Positions 1 through 9,357 of a DNA stretch of 64,000 bases are shown here, piece after piece; position 1 is the stretch's first letter, and every line of letters begins with the position of its first letter. The DNA is from Hyphomicrobiales bacterium. GTDB taxonomy: Bacteria; Pseudomonadota; Alphaproteobacteria; Rhizobiales; CAJQND01. A program made the translations under genes and the position numbers. Location: the NCBI GenBank assembly GCA_028285595.1, contig JANQOW010000153.1, forward strand, positions 1-64,000, in the 5' to 3' direction. The notes below the pieces were generated by a model. It worked only from the letters and a program-made list of their open reading frames with translations. It did no database searches and was not told where the DNA came from.

Positions 1-2
1 AA

Positions 3-530
3 GTGTTGAGCACGCTTACCGGGTACGACGGGTTTGCGGCGCGTTTCCCCATGCGGAAGGTGCCAGGCTTGCTCGTCACCACGCCGAGCACGGCACCTCA
101 CAGGCTGGTGCGCAGTGTGGTCTACATGTCTGGTGCCGAGGAGTTTCATGTGCAAACCGAAGCCGGCGGGGGTTTGCGGCTGGGTGCAGACGACATTGAC
201 GGCCGTATCGCTGAGGACCAGAGCGCCCAGAACCTGCGCGAAGCAGCTATTGACCTTCTTCGGCGCACAAAACGGATCATTCCAGGGTTTGTGGGCGAAA
301 GCTGCATCGACGCGTGCCGGTTGGGCGTTGGGGTGCGGCCATATCCTGAGGATGGCATGAGCTTGGTGGGCCCGTTGCCGGGGTCCAAAGGACTGCATGT
401 GATCGCCACCCATAGTGGGGTGTCGCTGGCTCCGATTGTTGGCAGTTTGATGGCTGAAAGCATCGTGGAGGGCCAATTGCACGAACGTTTGGAACCATTT
501 TCGCTGGAAAGGTTTCAAGCATTCGCCTGA
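3..530 (+). CDS. FAD-dependent amino-acid oxidase-type oxidoreductase, C-terminal part (cut by window edge)
   Basis: This is the C-terminal part of a DAO-fold flavin oxidoreductase of the glycine/D-amino-acid oxidase type. The visible 175 residues hold the substrate-domain end and the closing FAD segment, seen as GVGVRPYPEDGMSLVGPLPG followed by HVIATHSGVSLAPIVG, which is where the family rebinds the cofactor before the last helix. Family members usually run to about 350-430 residues, so the start lies outside the window and the GTG at base 3 is probably not the real start. The exact substrate cannot be told. It sits 76 bases upstream of lepA on the same strand with no clear terminator between. 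Confidence 0.75.
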   Translation: MLSTLTGYDGFAARFPMRKVPGLLVTTPSTAPHRLVRSVVYMSGAEEFHVQTEAGGGLRLGADDIDGRIAEDQSAQNLREAAIDLLRRTKRIIPGFVGESCIDACRLGVGVRPYPEDGMSLVGPLPGSKGLHVIATHSGVSLAPIVGSLMAESIVEGQLHERLEPFSLERFQAFA

Positions 531-606
531 ACTCCAGAGATTTGCCGCACTGAGGTGTAATGACCGCTTGACGGCACCCTAATTGCGTTGTCAAAGAGCG
601 CTGCTA

Positions 607-2409
607 ATGACAGACATTTCACATATCCGCAATTTCTCCATCGTCGCTCATATCGACCACGGGAAATCAACGCTGGCTGACCGCCTGATCCAAATCTGTG
701 GCGGCCTGTCTGCGCGCGAAATGACCGAGCAGGTCCTGGACAATATGGACCTGGAGCGCGAGCGCGGCATAACCATCAAAGCACAGACAGTGCGGTTGGA
801 ATATAAAGCCAAGGACGGCGAGGCTTACGTTCTAAATCTGATCGACACGCCCGGTCACGTGGATTTTGCCTATGAAGTGAACCGTTCGCTCAGTGCGTGT
901 GAAGGCTCCATTCTTGTGGTGGACGCGAGCCAGGGTGTGGAGGCACAAACGCTCGCCAATGTGTATCAGGCCATTGGAAACGACCATGAGATCGTGCCGG
1001 TGCTCAACAAAGTGGATTTGCCTGCAGCCGAACCGGATAGAATCCGGCAGCAGATCGAAGATGTTATCGGTCTAGACGCCACGGGTGCGATTGAGATTTC
1101 GGCCAAAACAGGCGTCGGAGTGCCCGACGTCCTCGAGGCAATCGTCACGGAGCTGCCTGCCCCCAAGGGCGATGCCACCGCTCCTCTCAAAGCGCTGCTG
1201 GTTGACAGTTGGTATGATGCCTATCTCGGCGTTGTGGTGTTGGTGCGCATCATCGACGGTGTCCTGAAGAAAGGCCAACGGATCAAGCTGATGTCAACCG
1301 GCGCGACCTATCCGGTGGACCGCGTGGGTATCTTCCGCCCCAAACAGGAAATGATCGGCTCGCTTGGGCCTGGCGAGATCGGCTTTTTCACCGCTGCGAT
1401 CAAACAGGTGGCCGATACCCGCGTTGGCGATACGGTCACAGAAGAGAAACGCGAGTGCGCTGAAGCCTTATCCGGATTTCAGCCTGCCCAACCGGTTGTT
1501 TTCTGCGGATTTTTCCCAGTGGATACGAGCGAGTTTGAAACCTTGCGCGATGCCATGGCCAAACTGCGCCTCAACGATGCAAGCTTTGAGTTTGAGATGG
1601 AAACCTCTGCGGCGCTCGGTTTCGGTTTCCGCTGCGGCTTTTTGGGCTTGCTGCACTTGGAGATCATTCGCGAGCGCATCGAGCGTGAGTTCAACATCGA
1701 CCTCATCACGACCGCACCATCGGTGATCTACCATGTTTACATGACGGACGGATCGGTGATTGAACTGCACAACCCTGTGGACATGCCGGACGTGGTCAAG
1801 ATCGACCGCGTTGAAGAGCCTTGGATCCAAGCCACCATCCTTGTGCCCGATGAGCATCTGGGTGCCGTGCTGAAGCTGTGTGAGGATCGGCGAGGACGCC
1901 AGAAAGAGCTGACCTATGCGGGTGCGCGCGCCATGGTGATCTATGAACTGCCGCTCAATGAGGTGGTATTCGATTTCTACGACCGCCTGAAATCCATCTC
2001 GCGGGGATATGCCAGCTTTGACTATCAAATGATCGGCTATGAGCCGGAAAGCCTGGTGAAAATGCAGGTCTTGGTCAATGCCGAGCCGGTGGATGCTTTG
2101 TCGGTAATCGTTCACTCAGCCCGGGCCGAACAACGTGGCAGGGTGATGTGCGAGAAACTGAAGGACCTGATTCCGCGCCATCTGTTCAAAATCCCTATCC
2201 AAGCTGCGATTGGTGGCAGGATCGTGGCCCGGGAAACCATCGGCGCTCTCCGCAAGGACGTAACAGCGAAATGCTACGGCGGGGACGTCAGCCGAAAGCG
2301 CAAGCTTCTGGACAAACAGAAGGCCGGCAAAAAGAAGATGCGCCAGTTTGGTAAGGTAGACATTCCACAAGATGCTTTTATCGCCGCGCTAAAAATGGAC
2401 GAAAACTGA
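607..2409 (+). CDS. lepA: Elongation factor 4 (LepA), ribosome-associated GTPase
   Basis: LepA is a cytoplasmic translational GTPase that acts on stalled or mis-translocated ribosomes. The G1 loop AHIDHGKST lies at residues 14-22, the switch segment ERGITIKAQ follows, then DTPGH (G3) and NKVD (G4). The LepA-specific C-terminal domain ends in a lysine-rich tail ([21 protein letters not shown]). At 600 residues it has normal family length. The track opens at a TTG at 583, but the ATG at 607 gives the usual LepA N-terminus ([20 protein letters not shown]), so I use that. No clear terminator follows; a weak imperfect hairpin near 2435-2460 lacks a T run. Confidence 0.97.
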   Translation: MTDISHIRNFSIVAHIDHGKSTLADRLIQICGGLSAREMTEQVLDNMDLERERGITIKAQTVRLEYKAKDGEAYVLNLIDTPGHVDFAYEVNRSLSACEGSILVVDASQGVEAQTLANVYQAIGNDHEIVPVLNKVDLPAAEPDRIRQQIEDVIGLDATGAIEISAKTGVGVPDVLEAIVTELPAPKGDATAPLKALLVDSWYDAYLGVVVLVRIIDGVLKKGQRIKLMSTGATYPVDRVGIFRPKQEMIGSLGPGEIGFFTAAIKQVADTRVGDTVTEEKRECAEALSGFQPAQPVVFCGFFPVDTSEFETLRDAMAKLRLNDASFEFEMETSAALGFGFRCGFLGLLHLEIIRERIEREFNIDLITTAPSVIYHVYMTDGSVIELHNPVDMPDVVKIDRVEEPWIQATILVPDEHLGAVLKLCEDRRGRQKELTYAGARAMVIYELPLNEVVFDFYDRLKSISRGYASFDYQMIGYEPESLVKMQVLVNAEPVDALSVIVHSARAEQRGRVMCEKLKDLIPRHLFKIPIQAAIGGRIVARETIGALRKDVTAKCYGGDVSRKRKLLDKQKAGKKKMRQFGKVDIPQDAFIAALKMDEN

Positions 2410-2542
2410 CCTCTACGTCGCAATGGCTAGCCCCAGGCTCTTGAAATCTCAAGAACCAACCGTCTTTACCTGAGGGCAATCATTGTGTGGTGTCTTCAGC
2501 ACTTAGCTGCCTTCGGGTTTTTAGTAGGGGGTTGAGTGCGAC

Positions 2543-3793
2543 ATGCAGCCCATTGCCCGGGTATCCTTGGATCGCCAAGACTTGCCCATTTTGTTCCTAG
2601 CCTGGCTCTTGCCGGCCACGTTCTTACTTCTGGCTCCCACCCATCAGATTTGGCCCGGCGCCTGGTTTTCATCTGACAGCTCAGTTGGAACAACCATCTC
2701 GTGGACGAATCAGGTTTGGTCCCTGGCGCTGCTTCTCACCTTCATAGCTGCTGCTGCCTGCTGCGCACTCCAACTCATTGGCAAGCGCGGCATGTTGATC
2801 GCACTCAGCTTCTGCAGTGTTTCGGTGGTCGTGCTCGCACCATTTGTTCCCGACCGGTCTGGTGTTGATGCCTTTCAGCTGGTTTTGTTGATGGGCCTCA
2901 TGGCATTCAGCGTTTATGGGCGTCAAATGGCAAAACTGGGCATAGGCGCAGGGCTCTGTGCGTCCGCGCTCCTCGTAGCAGCCCCGCAGACAGCACCATT
3001 TGCTGTGATCGCGGCAATCTGGTTTGCCGGAGATTGGGCCGTGAACCGCGGTGAGCATGGCGGTTTAGTTACCCAAAAAACCCTATGTTTCGGATATAGT
3101 ATCGCATCCGGAACGTTCGTACTTGGCGTGTCTTATCAACCAGACTGGGCAGTTGCCTCATTGTCATGTGGGCCAGGTTCACCGGCATACCTTGCACCTG
3201 CGATCGTGGCGGGCCTCGGGCTTGCCCATCTGGCGAAGACAGCAACCGAATTCTCATCCCTTCGAAAAAGGCTCGGGTGCATTGGCTTCGTTGCGCTGCT
3301 TGCCCTGACCGGAAGCTTGGCAATCAATCCAGATTGTCTGCTAACGGCGACACATCAACAGGGCTCTTTCCTGCTGGAGACGTTTAGCCTCTTTAGCGTC
3401 CTGAGCCGTGATCCCCACAGCGCCTACATCTTGCTGGCAACGCCAGCGATAGGCGTCGGTGCGGCGAGCATTGCAATTCTGAGGGAGGGCGGACGCTCGG
3501 CATGGGCGCTCATGCTAGGCAGTCTTATCGCCGCCATCGTTGTTCTGATTATCGACGTAAGATGGGCGATCTATGCAAACGGATTGGCCGTTATCCCCTG
3601 CGCCTACCTCGTAATTTTGGTCGGAGAGTTCACGCGCAGGAGCAGGCCTACACCGTTCGCCGCCGTGGCGTTCCTCGTGGTGTGGCTATCGGGCATGAAC
3701 ATCACCCACAACCTGGTGGCAAAATACGTTTTGCCCGGCAGTTCAGCAGCTCTCACGCACTCCACACTTAGCGGGTCTTCGATACGGTCCTGA
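2543..3793 (+). CDS. Multi-pass inner membrane protein of unknown function
   Basis: I do not recognise this 416-residue protein. It is strongly hydrophobic, with roughly ten predicted membrane segments: for example ILFLAWLLPATFLLL near the start, LLLTFIAAAACCALQLI, then repeated segments to FAAVAFLVVWLSGM near the end. No catalytic motif or transporter signature is visible. The general look (an early Trp-Pro loop and many short loops) recalls polytopic glycosyltransferase-like or O-antigen-type membrane proteins, but that is only an impression. It is separated from lepA by 133 bases and ends three bases before the convergent msrA stop, with no terminator in between. Confidence 0.7.
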   Translation: MQPIARVSLDRQDLPILFLAWLLPATFLLLAPTHQIWPGAWFSSDSSVGTTISWTNQVWSLALLLTFIAAAACCALQLIGKRGMLIALSFCSVSVVVLAPFVPDRSGVDAFQLVLLMGLMAFSVYGRQMAKLGIGAGLCASALLVAAPQTAPFAVIAAIWFAGDWAVNRGEHGGLVTQKTLCFGYSIASGTFVLGVSYQPDWAVASLSCGPGSPAYLAPAIVAGLGLAHLAKTATEFSSLRKRLGCIGFVALLALTGSLAINPDCLLTATHQQGSFLLETFSLFSVLSRDPHSAYILLATPAIGVGAASIAILREGGRSAWALMLGSLIAAIVVLIIDVRWAIYANGLAVIPCAYLVILVGEFTRRSRPTPFAAVAFLVVWLSGMNITHNLVAKYVLPGSSAALTHSTLSGSSIRS

Positions 3794-3796
3794 CGT

Positions 3797-4456
3797 CTAC
3801 TCCGCTGCAACTGACAGACCGATCGGGCAAGACACACCCGTGCCACCCAATCCGCAATAGCCCATCGGATTTTTGGCCAGATACTGTTGGTGGTAATCTT
3901 CAGCGAAGTAGAACTCCGGCGCACTAAGCACCTCGGTGGTAATCTTGCCCAATCCGCGAGCATCCAACGCTGTTTGATAGGCCATGCGAGAACTCTCCGC
4001 CAAAGCCTTGTCTTCATCATCATAGGTGTAGATTCCGGAGCGGTATTGCGTGCCGACATCATTGCCCTGGCGCATACCTTGCGTGGGATCGTGGCTTTCC
4101 CAGAACACCTTCAATAACGTCTCCAGCGGCACTTTGGCTGGGTCATAGACCACCAAAACCACCTCATTGTGACCTGTACGCCCAGAGCACACCTCTTCGT
4201 AAGTGGCATTAGGCGTGAGTCCTGCGGCATACCCTACAGCGGTGGTCCAAACGCCATCAATTTCCCAAAACTTGCGCTCCGCACCCCAGAAGCAGCCCAG
4301 GCCAAACATGATCTGGCGGAAACCATCCGGATAAGGCCCCTTTAGCGGATTACCGTTCACATAATGACGGCTTGCGGTGGGGATCGCGTTCGCCCGCCCG
4401 GGTAACGCTTCATCGCTTGAGGGCATACGCACTTTTTTGGGATTAAAGAGAAACAT
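3797..4456 (-). CDS. msrA: Peptide methionine-S-sulfoxide reductase MsrA
   Basis: MsrA reduces the S form of methionine sulfoxide in proteins and free methionine. The catalytic cysteine lies in GLGCFWGAE (Cys55), and the expected downstream motifs are present: [26 protein letters not shown] and the [10 protein letters not shown] segment. Two further cysteines in [13 protein letters not shown] near the C-terminus fit resolving cysteines of the long MsrA class. At 219 residues the length is typical. A strong Shine-Dalgarno (GGAGGA) lies upstream of the ATG. There is no signal peptide, so the enzyme is probably cytoplasmic. It is convergent with the preceding membrane-protein gene. Confidence 0.96.
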   Translation of the reverse strand: MFLFNPKKVRMPSSDEALPGRANAIPTASRHYVNGNPLKGPYPDGFRQIMFGLGCFWGAERKFWEIDGVWTTAVGYAAGLTPNATYEEVCSGRTGHNEVVLVVYDPAKVPLETLLKVFWESHDPTQGMRQGNDVGTQYRSGIYTYDDEDKALAESSRMAYQTALDARGLGKITTEVLSAPEFYFAEDYHQQYLAKNPMGYCGLGGTGVSCPIGLSVAAE

Positions 4457-4606
4457 CGGTCAAGTCCTCCATGCTTCTGAGCGTCATCAAACGTCGGAGA
4501 CGTAGGTATCCTAGCACATTTAAACAAGGATGGCGGCTAATCAGCTTTTTGTGTTCGCATGTGCTTGCACGCGGCGCTTCTATGAGTATATTCCCCCATC
4601 CTCAAT

Positions 4607-4696
4607 GGAGAGGTGGCCGAGTGGTCGAAGGCGCACGCCTGGAACGCGTGTAGGCGGGAAACCGTCTCGAGGGTTCGAATCCCTCTCTCTCCGCCA
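4607..4696 (+). tRNA. tRNA-Ser (anticodon GGA)
   Basis: A complete class II tRNA. The acceptor arm GGAGAGG pairs with TCTCTCC (one G-U pair). The D arm contains TGGCCGAGTGGTCGAAGGCG. The anticodon arm is CACGC-CTGGAAC-GCGTG, giving anticodon GGA. A long variable arm follows, and the T arm is GAGGG-TTCGAAT-CCCTC. CCA is encoded at 4694-4696. The long variable arm and the anticodon make it serine. Confidence 0.97.
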
Positions 4697-4817
4697 TTGA
4701 GCTTTTCCGCCTCGCTCGCACGCGATATGAGCATGACCTGCGCGGCGCGGAAGCATTCCTCCAGCACTGAAAACTCACGCATTTCCAGCAAGGGCCCGTG
4801 CTCATGGATGGTGTTTG

Positions 4818-4862
4818 TTTACCATAATTGCTCTTAAACAATTTGAAACGAGTTATGGTTAA
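4818..4862. promoter_or_regulatory. Inverted repeat with CtrA-like half sites upstream of flagellin 1
   Basis: TTTACCATAA at 4818-4827 and TTATGGTTAA at 4853-4862 form an inverted repeat whose right arm, read on the minus strand, is TTAACCAT, the half-site motif reported for CtrA in alphaproteobacteria. It lies 126-170 bases upstream of the flagellin start, in the 291-base gap after tRNA-Ser. The rest of that gap holds no gene I can support. Binding by CtrA is inferred. Confidence 0.4.
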
Positions 4863-4907
4863 TCATCCCTCTATAGCAGTCTGGGACGCGGATGAGTATG
4901 GTTCCAG

Positions 4908-4945
4908 TTGCATGATGCTGTTCTGCTATTCCGGCCGATCCGGAA
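4908..4945 (+). promoter_or_regulatory. Conserved block upstream of flagellin 1 (promoter or 5' UTR element)
   Basis: A 38-base block starting TTGCATGATGCTGTTCTGCT matches the block upstream of the second flagellin gene (27801-27838) at 35 of 38 positions and lies at almost the same distance from the start codon (42 versus 39 bases). It contains the inverted repeat TTCCGG-CCGAT-CCGGAA, which could fold as a small hairpin in the mRNA. It may be the shared promoter or a leader element acted on by FlbT, whose gene is in this window. Confidence 0.55.
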
Positions 4946-4987
4946 GTACTCAGTAACGTAACTAGCTTAGTCAGTGAGTTTGTATAA

Positions 4988-5911
4988 ATGAACAGTATCA
5001 AGACCAACGTCGCAGCGATGACTGCGCTGCAATCCCTTAATCAAACCAACAAAGCCCTCTTGGAGACGCAGAACCGCATCTCCACCGGCCTCGCCGTTTC
5101 AACGGCGGCCGACAACGCCGCGTATTTCTCCATCGCCACAACGATGAAGTCCGACAACGCGGCACTCTCCACCGTGCAAGATGCTCTGGGTCTGGGTTCG
5201 GCAACTGTTGATGTCGCCTATACCGCTTTGGAAAGCACCATCAGTGTGGTTGACGAGATCAAGACCAAATTGGTGGCGGCTCGCGAGCCCGGTGTTGACC
5301 GTGTGGCCATTCAGTCAGAAATCAGTCAGCTGCAAAGTCAGTTGCAAAGCATCTCTGGCAGCGCATCGTTCAACGGCGAGAATTATCTCTCGGTTGATTC
5401 CAGCGCCGCTGGCTATAACTCCACCAAGACCATTGTGGCCTCGTTCACACGAACCGGTGCAACGGTCGCCGTCAACACGATCAGTCTGGATATCACGGCA
5501 ACGGTGTTGTTCGATGCAAGTGCTACATCCACTGGCATTCTGGACACATCTTACACCACAACCAGCTCGGCAACGTTCACCGTGGCTACGTTGGATATCG
5601 CAAGCTTGACGGACTCAGCCGCCGATTTGACGGACCTTGAAGACATGATCCAAGCCGTGGATACAGCTTTCGGCTTGATCACCACAGGTGCAAGTAACCT
5701 CGGTGCCACGAGCAAGCGCATTGAGCTTCAAGCAGACTTTGTATCGAACCTTATGGACGCGATCGAACGAGGCGTCAGCCAGTTGGTCGACGCGGATATG
5801 AATGAGGAATCGACACGGCTTCAGGCCCTGCAGGTTCAGCAGCAGCTGGGCATCCAGTCGCTCTCAATTGCCAACTCCGGCAGCCAGAACATCCTCTCCC
5901 TGTTCAGGTAA
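4988..5911 (+). CDS. Flagellin, copy 1
   Basis: Flagellin is exported through the flagellar type III system and polymerises into the filament. This 307-residue protein has the conserved D0/D1 ends: an N-terminal region with ALQSLNQTNK, RISTGL and DNAAYFSIATTM, and a C-terminal region with ERGVSQLVDADMNEESTRLQALQVQQQLGIQSLSIANSGSQ broken here only by variants of the usual family pattern. The central variable region is short. It is a close paralogue of the flagellin at 27878-28801, which has the same length. The gene stands alone between its own leader block and a strong terminator. No FliS or FliD gene is present, as is usual in rhizobia. Confidence 0.96.
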   Translation: MNSIKTNVAAMTALQSLNQTNKALLETQNRISTGLAVSTAADNAAYFSIATTMKSDNAALSTVQDALGLGSATVDVAYTALESTISVVDEIKTKLVAAREPGVDRVAIQSEISQLQSQLQSISGSASFNGENYLSVDSSAAGYNSTKTIVASFTRTGATVAVNTISLDITATVLFDASATSTGILDTSYTTTSSATFTVATLDIASLTDSAADLTDLEDMIQAVDTAFGLITTGASNLGATSKRIELQADFVSNLMDAIERGVSQLVDADMNEESTRLQALQVQQQLGIQSLSIANSGSQNILSLFR

Positions 5912-5936
5912 GATAACCGAACACCAACACGAAGGG

Positions 5937-5971
5937 CCGCGCCTGATGGATTTCAGGCGCGGTTCTTTTTT
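5937..5971 (+). terminator. Rho-independent terminator of flagellin 1
   Basis: A perfect 10-bp stem (CCGCGCCTGA / TCAGGCGCGG) with a 6-base loop is followed by TTCTTTTTT, 25 bases after the flagellin stop. It separates this gene from the convergent che operon. Confidence 0.93.
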
Positions 5972-6053
5972 GTCTTACTCCTGGCGAACGGCAAGAGGCG
6001 TAGCCTCGTGGGCCACGAATGAATCTACAAATGTTGTGAAGTGGAGCGGCTGT

Positions 6054-6446
6054 CTAAAAGAACTCGCAGCCGTTACTGGCTTTTGCGACATCAGACCAAT
6101 CGGTCTCATCTCCGGAAAGCTTGTGCTTCAATTCTTCCAGAGCGATCGCAGAGATTGCTGCTTGGATATCGAGCAACCACCCGGCCGGGGCCTGGGCAGA
6201 AATCTGCTCCAGATATGTGGAGAGGCAATCCAGTTTTTGGGTCAACGCATCCAGGGATTGGATTGCGGTCGCGGTTTGTGCCGAAGCGGGTTTTTCCGAC
6301 ACCAGCAACGAACCAGCTTCCGCTTGGAACGCGCGCGACTGGTCTGCGAGTTCCCGTATTTCCGCTTCGATGCGGCTGAGAACCGTGGACATTGAGACAT
6401 TTGTGACATCGTTGGCAGGCAGCTCTTTTTTGCTCACGCTTTCCAA
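6054..6446 (-). CDS. CheT-like small protein at the end of the che operon (DXXXQ motif)
   Basis: A 130-residue, mostly helical protein with no signal peptide or membrane segment. It is the last gene of the che operon, directly after cheD, which is the position of orf10/cheT in the Sinorhizobium meliloti che operon. In a helix around residues 63-80 it carries DALTQ (Asp66 to Gln70), matching the DXXXQ signature used by CheZ-type response-regulator phosphatases. Function as a phosphatase is inferred from position and this motif only. The operon context suggests a role in signal termination. Next gene upstream is cheD, 21 bases away. Confidence 0.75.
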   Translation of the reverse strand: MESVSKKELPANDVTNVSMSTVLSRIEAEIRELADQSRAFQAEAGSLLVSEKPASAQTATAIQSLDALTQKLDCLSTYLEQISAQAPAGWLLDIQAAISAIALEELKHKLSGDETDWSDVAKASNGCEFF

Positions 6447-6467
6447 CCCCTCTTTGAACTCTAACGC

Positions 6468-7016
6468 TTAAAATAATTCCACGTCGCCGGACTCTTCGCG
6501 GACCGTTCGCGCCACAGGCTCAACCTTCGCAGGAACGTGTTCGGCCTGCACGAACTTCTGTCTAGCCCGACCGGTGGATGGCCAAAAGTCAACCCTTCGC
6601 GCCAACTCGCCGCCCACACTTCCGCCTAGGTACTCGATGCCTTCCTTTGTAAGGAAGTTCTGGGCAAATGCCGCATTGCGCACGCCCACATCCGGAAGGT
6701 CAGCGATCATCTTCCCGCCGCCAAACAGCTTCGCCTGCAGCCGGTGACGCTGAGCCCCTCTTGAGAGCAAGCCGTTTACGAGGAGCTCCATGAGATGCAC
6801 GGCATAACTCTCTGACCCAACCCCAGTAGACGTGCCGGCTATCCGCCCCGGCAGCAGGAAATGGTTCATCCCTCCCACACCAGAAACCGGATCGCGCAGG
6901 CAGGCAGCGACACACGAGCCCAAAACAGTCGTCAAGACTGTCTCAGGGTTATCGCATACATGATAATCGCCCTGTATGACGTTCACCCGCCCGGATCTGC
7001 TAGGCTGAGGGCTCAT
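6468..7016 (-). CDS. cheD: Chemoreceptor glutamine deamidase CheD
   Basis: CheD deamidates glutamine residues on chemoreceptors and so tunes their signalling. The catalytic cysteine sits in LGSCVAACL (Cys35) and the active-site histidine in [10 protein letters not shown] (His52), both in the expected order and spacing. A conserved glycine-rich segment, AKLFGGGKM, follows. At 182 residues it has normal length. Its ATG overlaps the end of cheY2 by four bases, so the two are probably translationally coupled within the che operon. Confidence 0.95.
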   Translation of the reverse strand: MSPQPSRSGRVNVIQGDYHVCDNPETVLTTVLGSCVAACLRDPVSGVGGMNHFLLPGRIAGTSTGVGSESYAVHLMELLVNGLLSRGAQRHRLQAKLFGGGKMIADLPDVGVRNAAFAQNFLTKEGIEYLGGSVGGELARRVDFWPSTGRARQKFVQAEHVPAKVEPVARTVREESGDVELF

Positions 7017-7405
7017 GCAAGTTTGCCGACAATTGCTTCAACACGTGCTTTCAGGTTCGCCACCGTGACTGGCTTTTCCAGATAGTTGTTCATCCCCAGT
7101 TGACGGCCTTGCTGAATAATATTGCTGTTCGCGTTGCCAGTAACCAAGATGAAGCCGCACCTGCTCGTCGGCTTGAAACTTCGGATCTGGCGGAGCATCT
7201 CCAAGCCGTTCATGACCGGCATGTTGTAATCTGAAATGACCAGATGCGCAGGCTGACGCGATAAGGCGTCAAATCCTGCTTGCCCGTCCTTCGCCAGACG
7301 AACCTTGGTGATCCCCATCTTGTTTAGCGTGTCGACAATAAAAGCACGGCTGACGGTGGTATCGTCCACCACCATCACATCCAATTGGCTAGCACTGATT
7401 GGCAT
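7013..7405 (-). CDS. cheY2: CheY response regulator (CheY2 position, probable motor regulator)
   Basis: A single receiver domain of 130 residues. The acidic pocket is Asp14-Asp15 (VVDD), the phosphorylated residue is Asp59 (ISDYNMP), the conserved Thr is in ILVTGN, and the Lys is in YLEKPVT. By position between cheB and cheD it corresponds to CheY2 of Sinorhizobium meliloti, which is the main motor-acting CheY there. That equivalence is inferred from gene order. The start is set by a strong AAGGAG five to eight bases upstream of the ATG. Confidence 0.93.
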   Translation of the reverse strand: MPISASQLDVMVVDDTTVSRAFIVDTLNKMGITKVRLAKDGQAGFDALSRQPAHLVISDYNMPVMNGLEMLRQIRSFKPTSRCGFILVTGNANSNIIQQGRQLGMNNYLEKPVTVANLKARVEAIVGKLA

Positions 7406-7432
7406 CTTGTTCTCCTTGTTTTGGCTCTGTGG

Positions 7433-8461
7433 TCACCCGGCGCACAGAATTTCATTTGCGATTTTGTCCAACGGCACCTGCCGCTCCACAGCTCCACACT
7501 CCATCGCTGCTTTCGGCATGCCGTAAACGACACAAGATTGCTCCGATTGTCCGATGGTTCTGGCTCCTGCCTGACGCAAGCGGAGAAGCCCGTCGGCGCC
7601 GTCGCGACCCATACCGGTCAGGATAACCCCCACCGCATCGCCGCCCAGTTTTTGCACCACCGAGTCAAACATCACGTCCACCGACGGACAGTGCCCATTT
7701 ACCGGTGGGCCTGTCCGAACCTTGCAACGCAACGTCGTATCGGAGCTGATCGTAAGATGACTGTCGCCACCTGGTGCGATGAATATGTTGCCCTCTTCGA
7801 TGGGCGCTAGATCTTTTGCTTCTTGAACCTTTGGAGCGCACAGCCGGTCCAGCCGCTGAGCAAATCTCTCCGTGAACATAGGCGGCATGTGCTGCGTTAC
7901 GATCGTGGCCGGACAGTTCGCCGGAAACTCTTGCAGTACCGCAATCAAAGCCTCAACACCGCCCGTCGACGCGCCAATTGCGATCAGTTTATCCTTGCAA
8001 GTCGATGTTTGCGGTTCAGGCCTTACAGGAGCTTGTACGCCATTGCTCCGCATGACAGGCGCTTTGCCAATTGGAGATTTTGCTGCCGCCTTCAACAATT
8101 CGGGAAGCACCTTAAAGGCACTTTGGTCGCCGTTCACCGGTTTTGCGACGCAGTCAAATGCGCCGATCTCAAGGGCCTTGAGAGACACCTGTGCGCCGCG
8201 GGTGGAGAGAGTCGAAACCATGACAACCGGCATCGGTCGCAAGCGCATAATCTTGTCGAGAAATTCCAAACCATTCATGTTGGGCATCTCGACATCCAAC
8301 GTAAGCACGTCTGGATTGACCGTTTTGATCATTTGGCGGGCTTCAAGCGGATCACCCGCTTCGCCCACCACTTCCATGTCGGGATCTCCGGCCAACGCCG
8401 AGCGGATGAGTTGCCGCATCAAAGGCGAGTCATCAACGATGGCCACTTTCACTTTGCTCAT
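7433..8461 (-). CDS. cheB: Chemoreceptor methylesterase CheB
   Basis: CheB removes methyl groups from receptor glutamates, and can deamidate, when phosphorylated by CheA. The N-terminal receiver has Asp10-Asp11 and phospho-acceptor Asp56 (TLDVEMP). The C-terminal esterase has the Ser (GASTGG), His (TQHMPP) and Asp (GMGRDGADG) of the catalytic triad. At 342 residues it has normal length. Its start overlaps the cheR stop by four bases, in keeping with coordinated methylation and demethylation enzymes. Confidence 0.97.
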   Translation of the reverse strand: MSKVKVAIVDDSPLMRQLIRSALAGDPDMEVVGEAGDPLEARQMIKTVNPDVLTLDVEMPNMNGLEFLDKIMRLRPMPVVMVSTLSTRGAQVSLKALEIGAFDCVAKPVNGDQSAFKVLPELLKAAAKSPIGKAPVMRSNGVQAPVRPEPQTSTCKDKLIAIGASTGGVEALIAVLQEFPANCPATIVTQHMPPMFTERFAQRLDRLCAPKVQEAKDLAPIEEGNIFIAPGGDSHLTISSDTTLRCKVRTGPPVNGHCPSVDVMFDSVVQKLGGDAVGVILTGMGRDGADGLLRLRQAGARTIGQSEQSCVVYGMPKAAMECGAVERQVPLDKIANEILCAG

Positions 8462-9357
8462 GGATAAGCCCCGGTTCGTTTTCGATAGGTGGTCACTCCG
8501 TCTGGCGCCAAATATCGCTCAGCCGCCCCCGAAACGCGTTCGGAATGACCGATGTAGAGCGATGCATCGGGCGACAGGATCTGCTCGATGCGGGTCCAGA
8601 GTTCCTGCTTGGTGGGTTCATCGAAGTAGATCACAACGTTCCTGCAAAACACGACCTGAAAAGGTCCTGACATAGGCCAGGGCCGGATCAGATTGAGTTG
8701 CTTGAACGTCACGAGACGCTTGGCATCTTCGTTTACGACGAGGGCGCCCGCCGCATTGCCTGGAGCAGGAGAGAAGAAGCGACGGCTGATACCTTCGGGT
8801 AGATCTTCAAGATCAGCGGGACTGTAGATGCCCGCTTTCGCCCGCTCCACCACCACCGGATCGATATCAGTAGCCAAGATCTTAACATCATAGGATGCAG
8901 CGTCAGGCATCTGAGAAAGCAGGGTGAAAGCAATGGAATACGGCTCCTCACCGCTGGAGCAAGCAGCCGACCATATGCGCACCCGCTTTCGCGCTTTGGC
9001 GTCCTCAATGAGCTTGGGCAAGACGTTCGTCTTCAGGTCGTCGAAATGGTGCATTTCGCGATAGAAGCGTGTCACGTTGGTCGTCAACGCGGCGATCATA
9101 TGCCCGAGCTCTGCGGCGCCACTTGGGGCCGTAATGACGTGGCAGTAATCCTGAAACTTCGTCAGCCCCAATGCCCGCAAACGCTTCGCAAGACGCGAAG
9201 ACACAAGCTGTGACTTTGATGCGGGCAGGGCGATACCCGTCTCCGCATGCAAGATCTTGGAGATCCGCTCAAAATCGGATTGCGTCAGCACAAGCTCACC
9301 TGCCGGTGGCCGGTAACCGCTGCGACGCGCAGCCGATTGCGGTGCGGGTGCGCTCAT
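8458..9357 (-). CDS. cheR: Chemoreceptor methyltransferase CheR
   Basis: CheR methylates receptor glutamates with S-adenosylmethionine. The N-terminal helical domain precedes a Rossmann-like methyltransferase domain with [16 protein letters not shown], the SAM-binding motif, then ILATDID and [10 protein letters not shown]. It has 299 residues. Both downstream and upstream genes overlap it by four bases (ATGA-type), so cheW, cheR and cheB form a coupled stretch. The two MCPs at the head of this operon end in a tethering-type peptide that CheR could bind. Confidence 0.97.
   Translation of the reverse strand: MSAPAPQSAARRSGYRPPAGELVLTQSDFERISKILHAETGIALPASKSQLVSSRLAKRLRALGLTKFQDYCHVITAPSGAAELGHMIAALTTNVTRFYREMHHFDDLKTNVLPKLIEDAKARKRVRIWSAACSSGEEPYSIAFTLLSQMPDAASYDVKILATDIDPVVVERAKAGIYSPADLEDLPEGISRRFFSPAPGNAAGALVVNEDAKRLVTFKQLNLIRPWPMSGPFQVVFCRNVVIYFDEPTKQELWTRIEQILSPDASLYIGHSERVSGAAERYLAPDGVTTYRKRTGAYP

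Noticed and set aside
1468-2115. 215-residue minus-strand ORF inside lepA
   Set aside because: It is a shadow of lepA, with His/Arg-rich composition and no family features.
4471-4841. ORFs over tRNA-Ser on both strands
   Set aside because: They run through the tRNA and have no independent support.
4901-4915. Sigma-54 promoter for flagellin 1 (TGG...TTGCA)
   Set aside because: The GG-to-GC spacing is 8, not the required 10, and copy 2 has no match.
7823-8675. Plus-strand ORFs opposite cheB and cheR
   Set aside because: cheB and cheR are unambiguous; these ORFs lack ribosome sites and domains.
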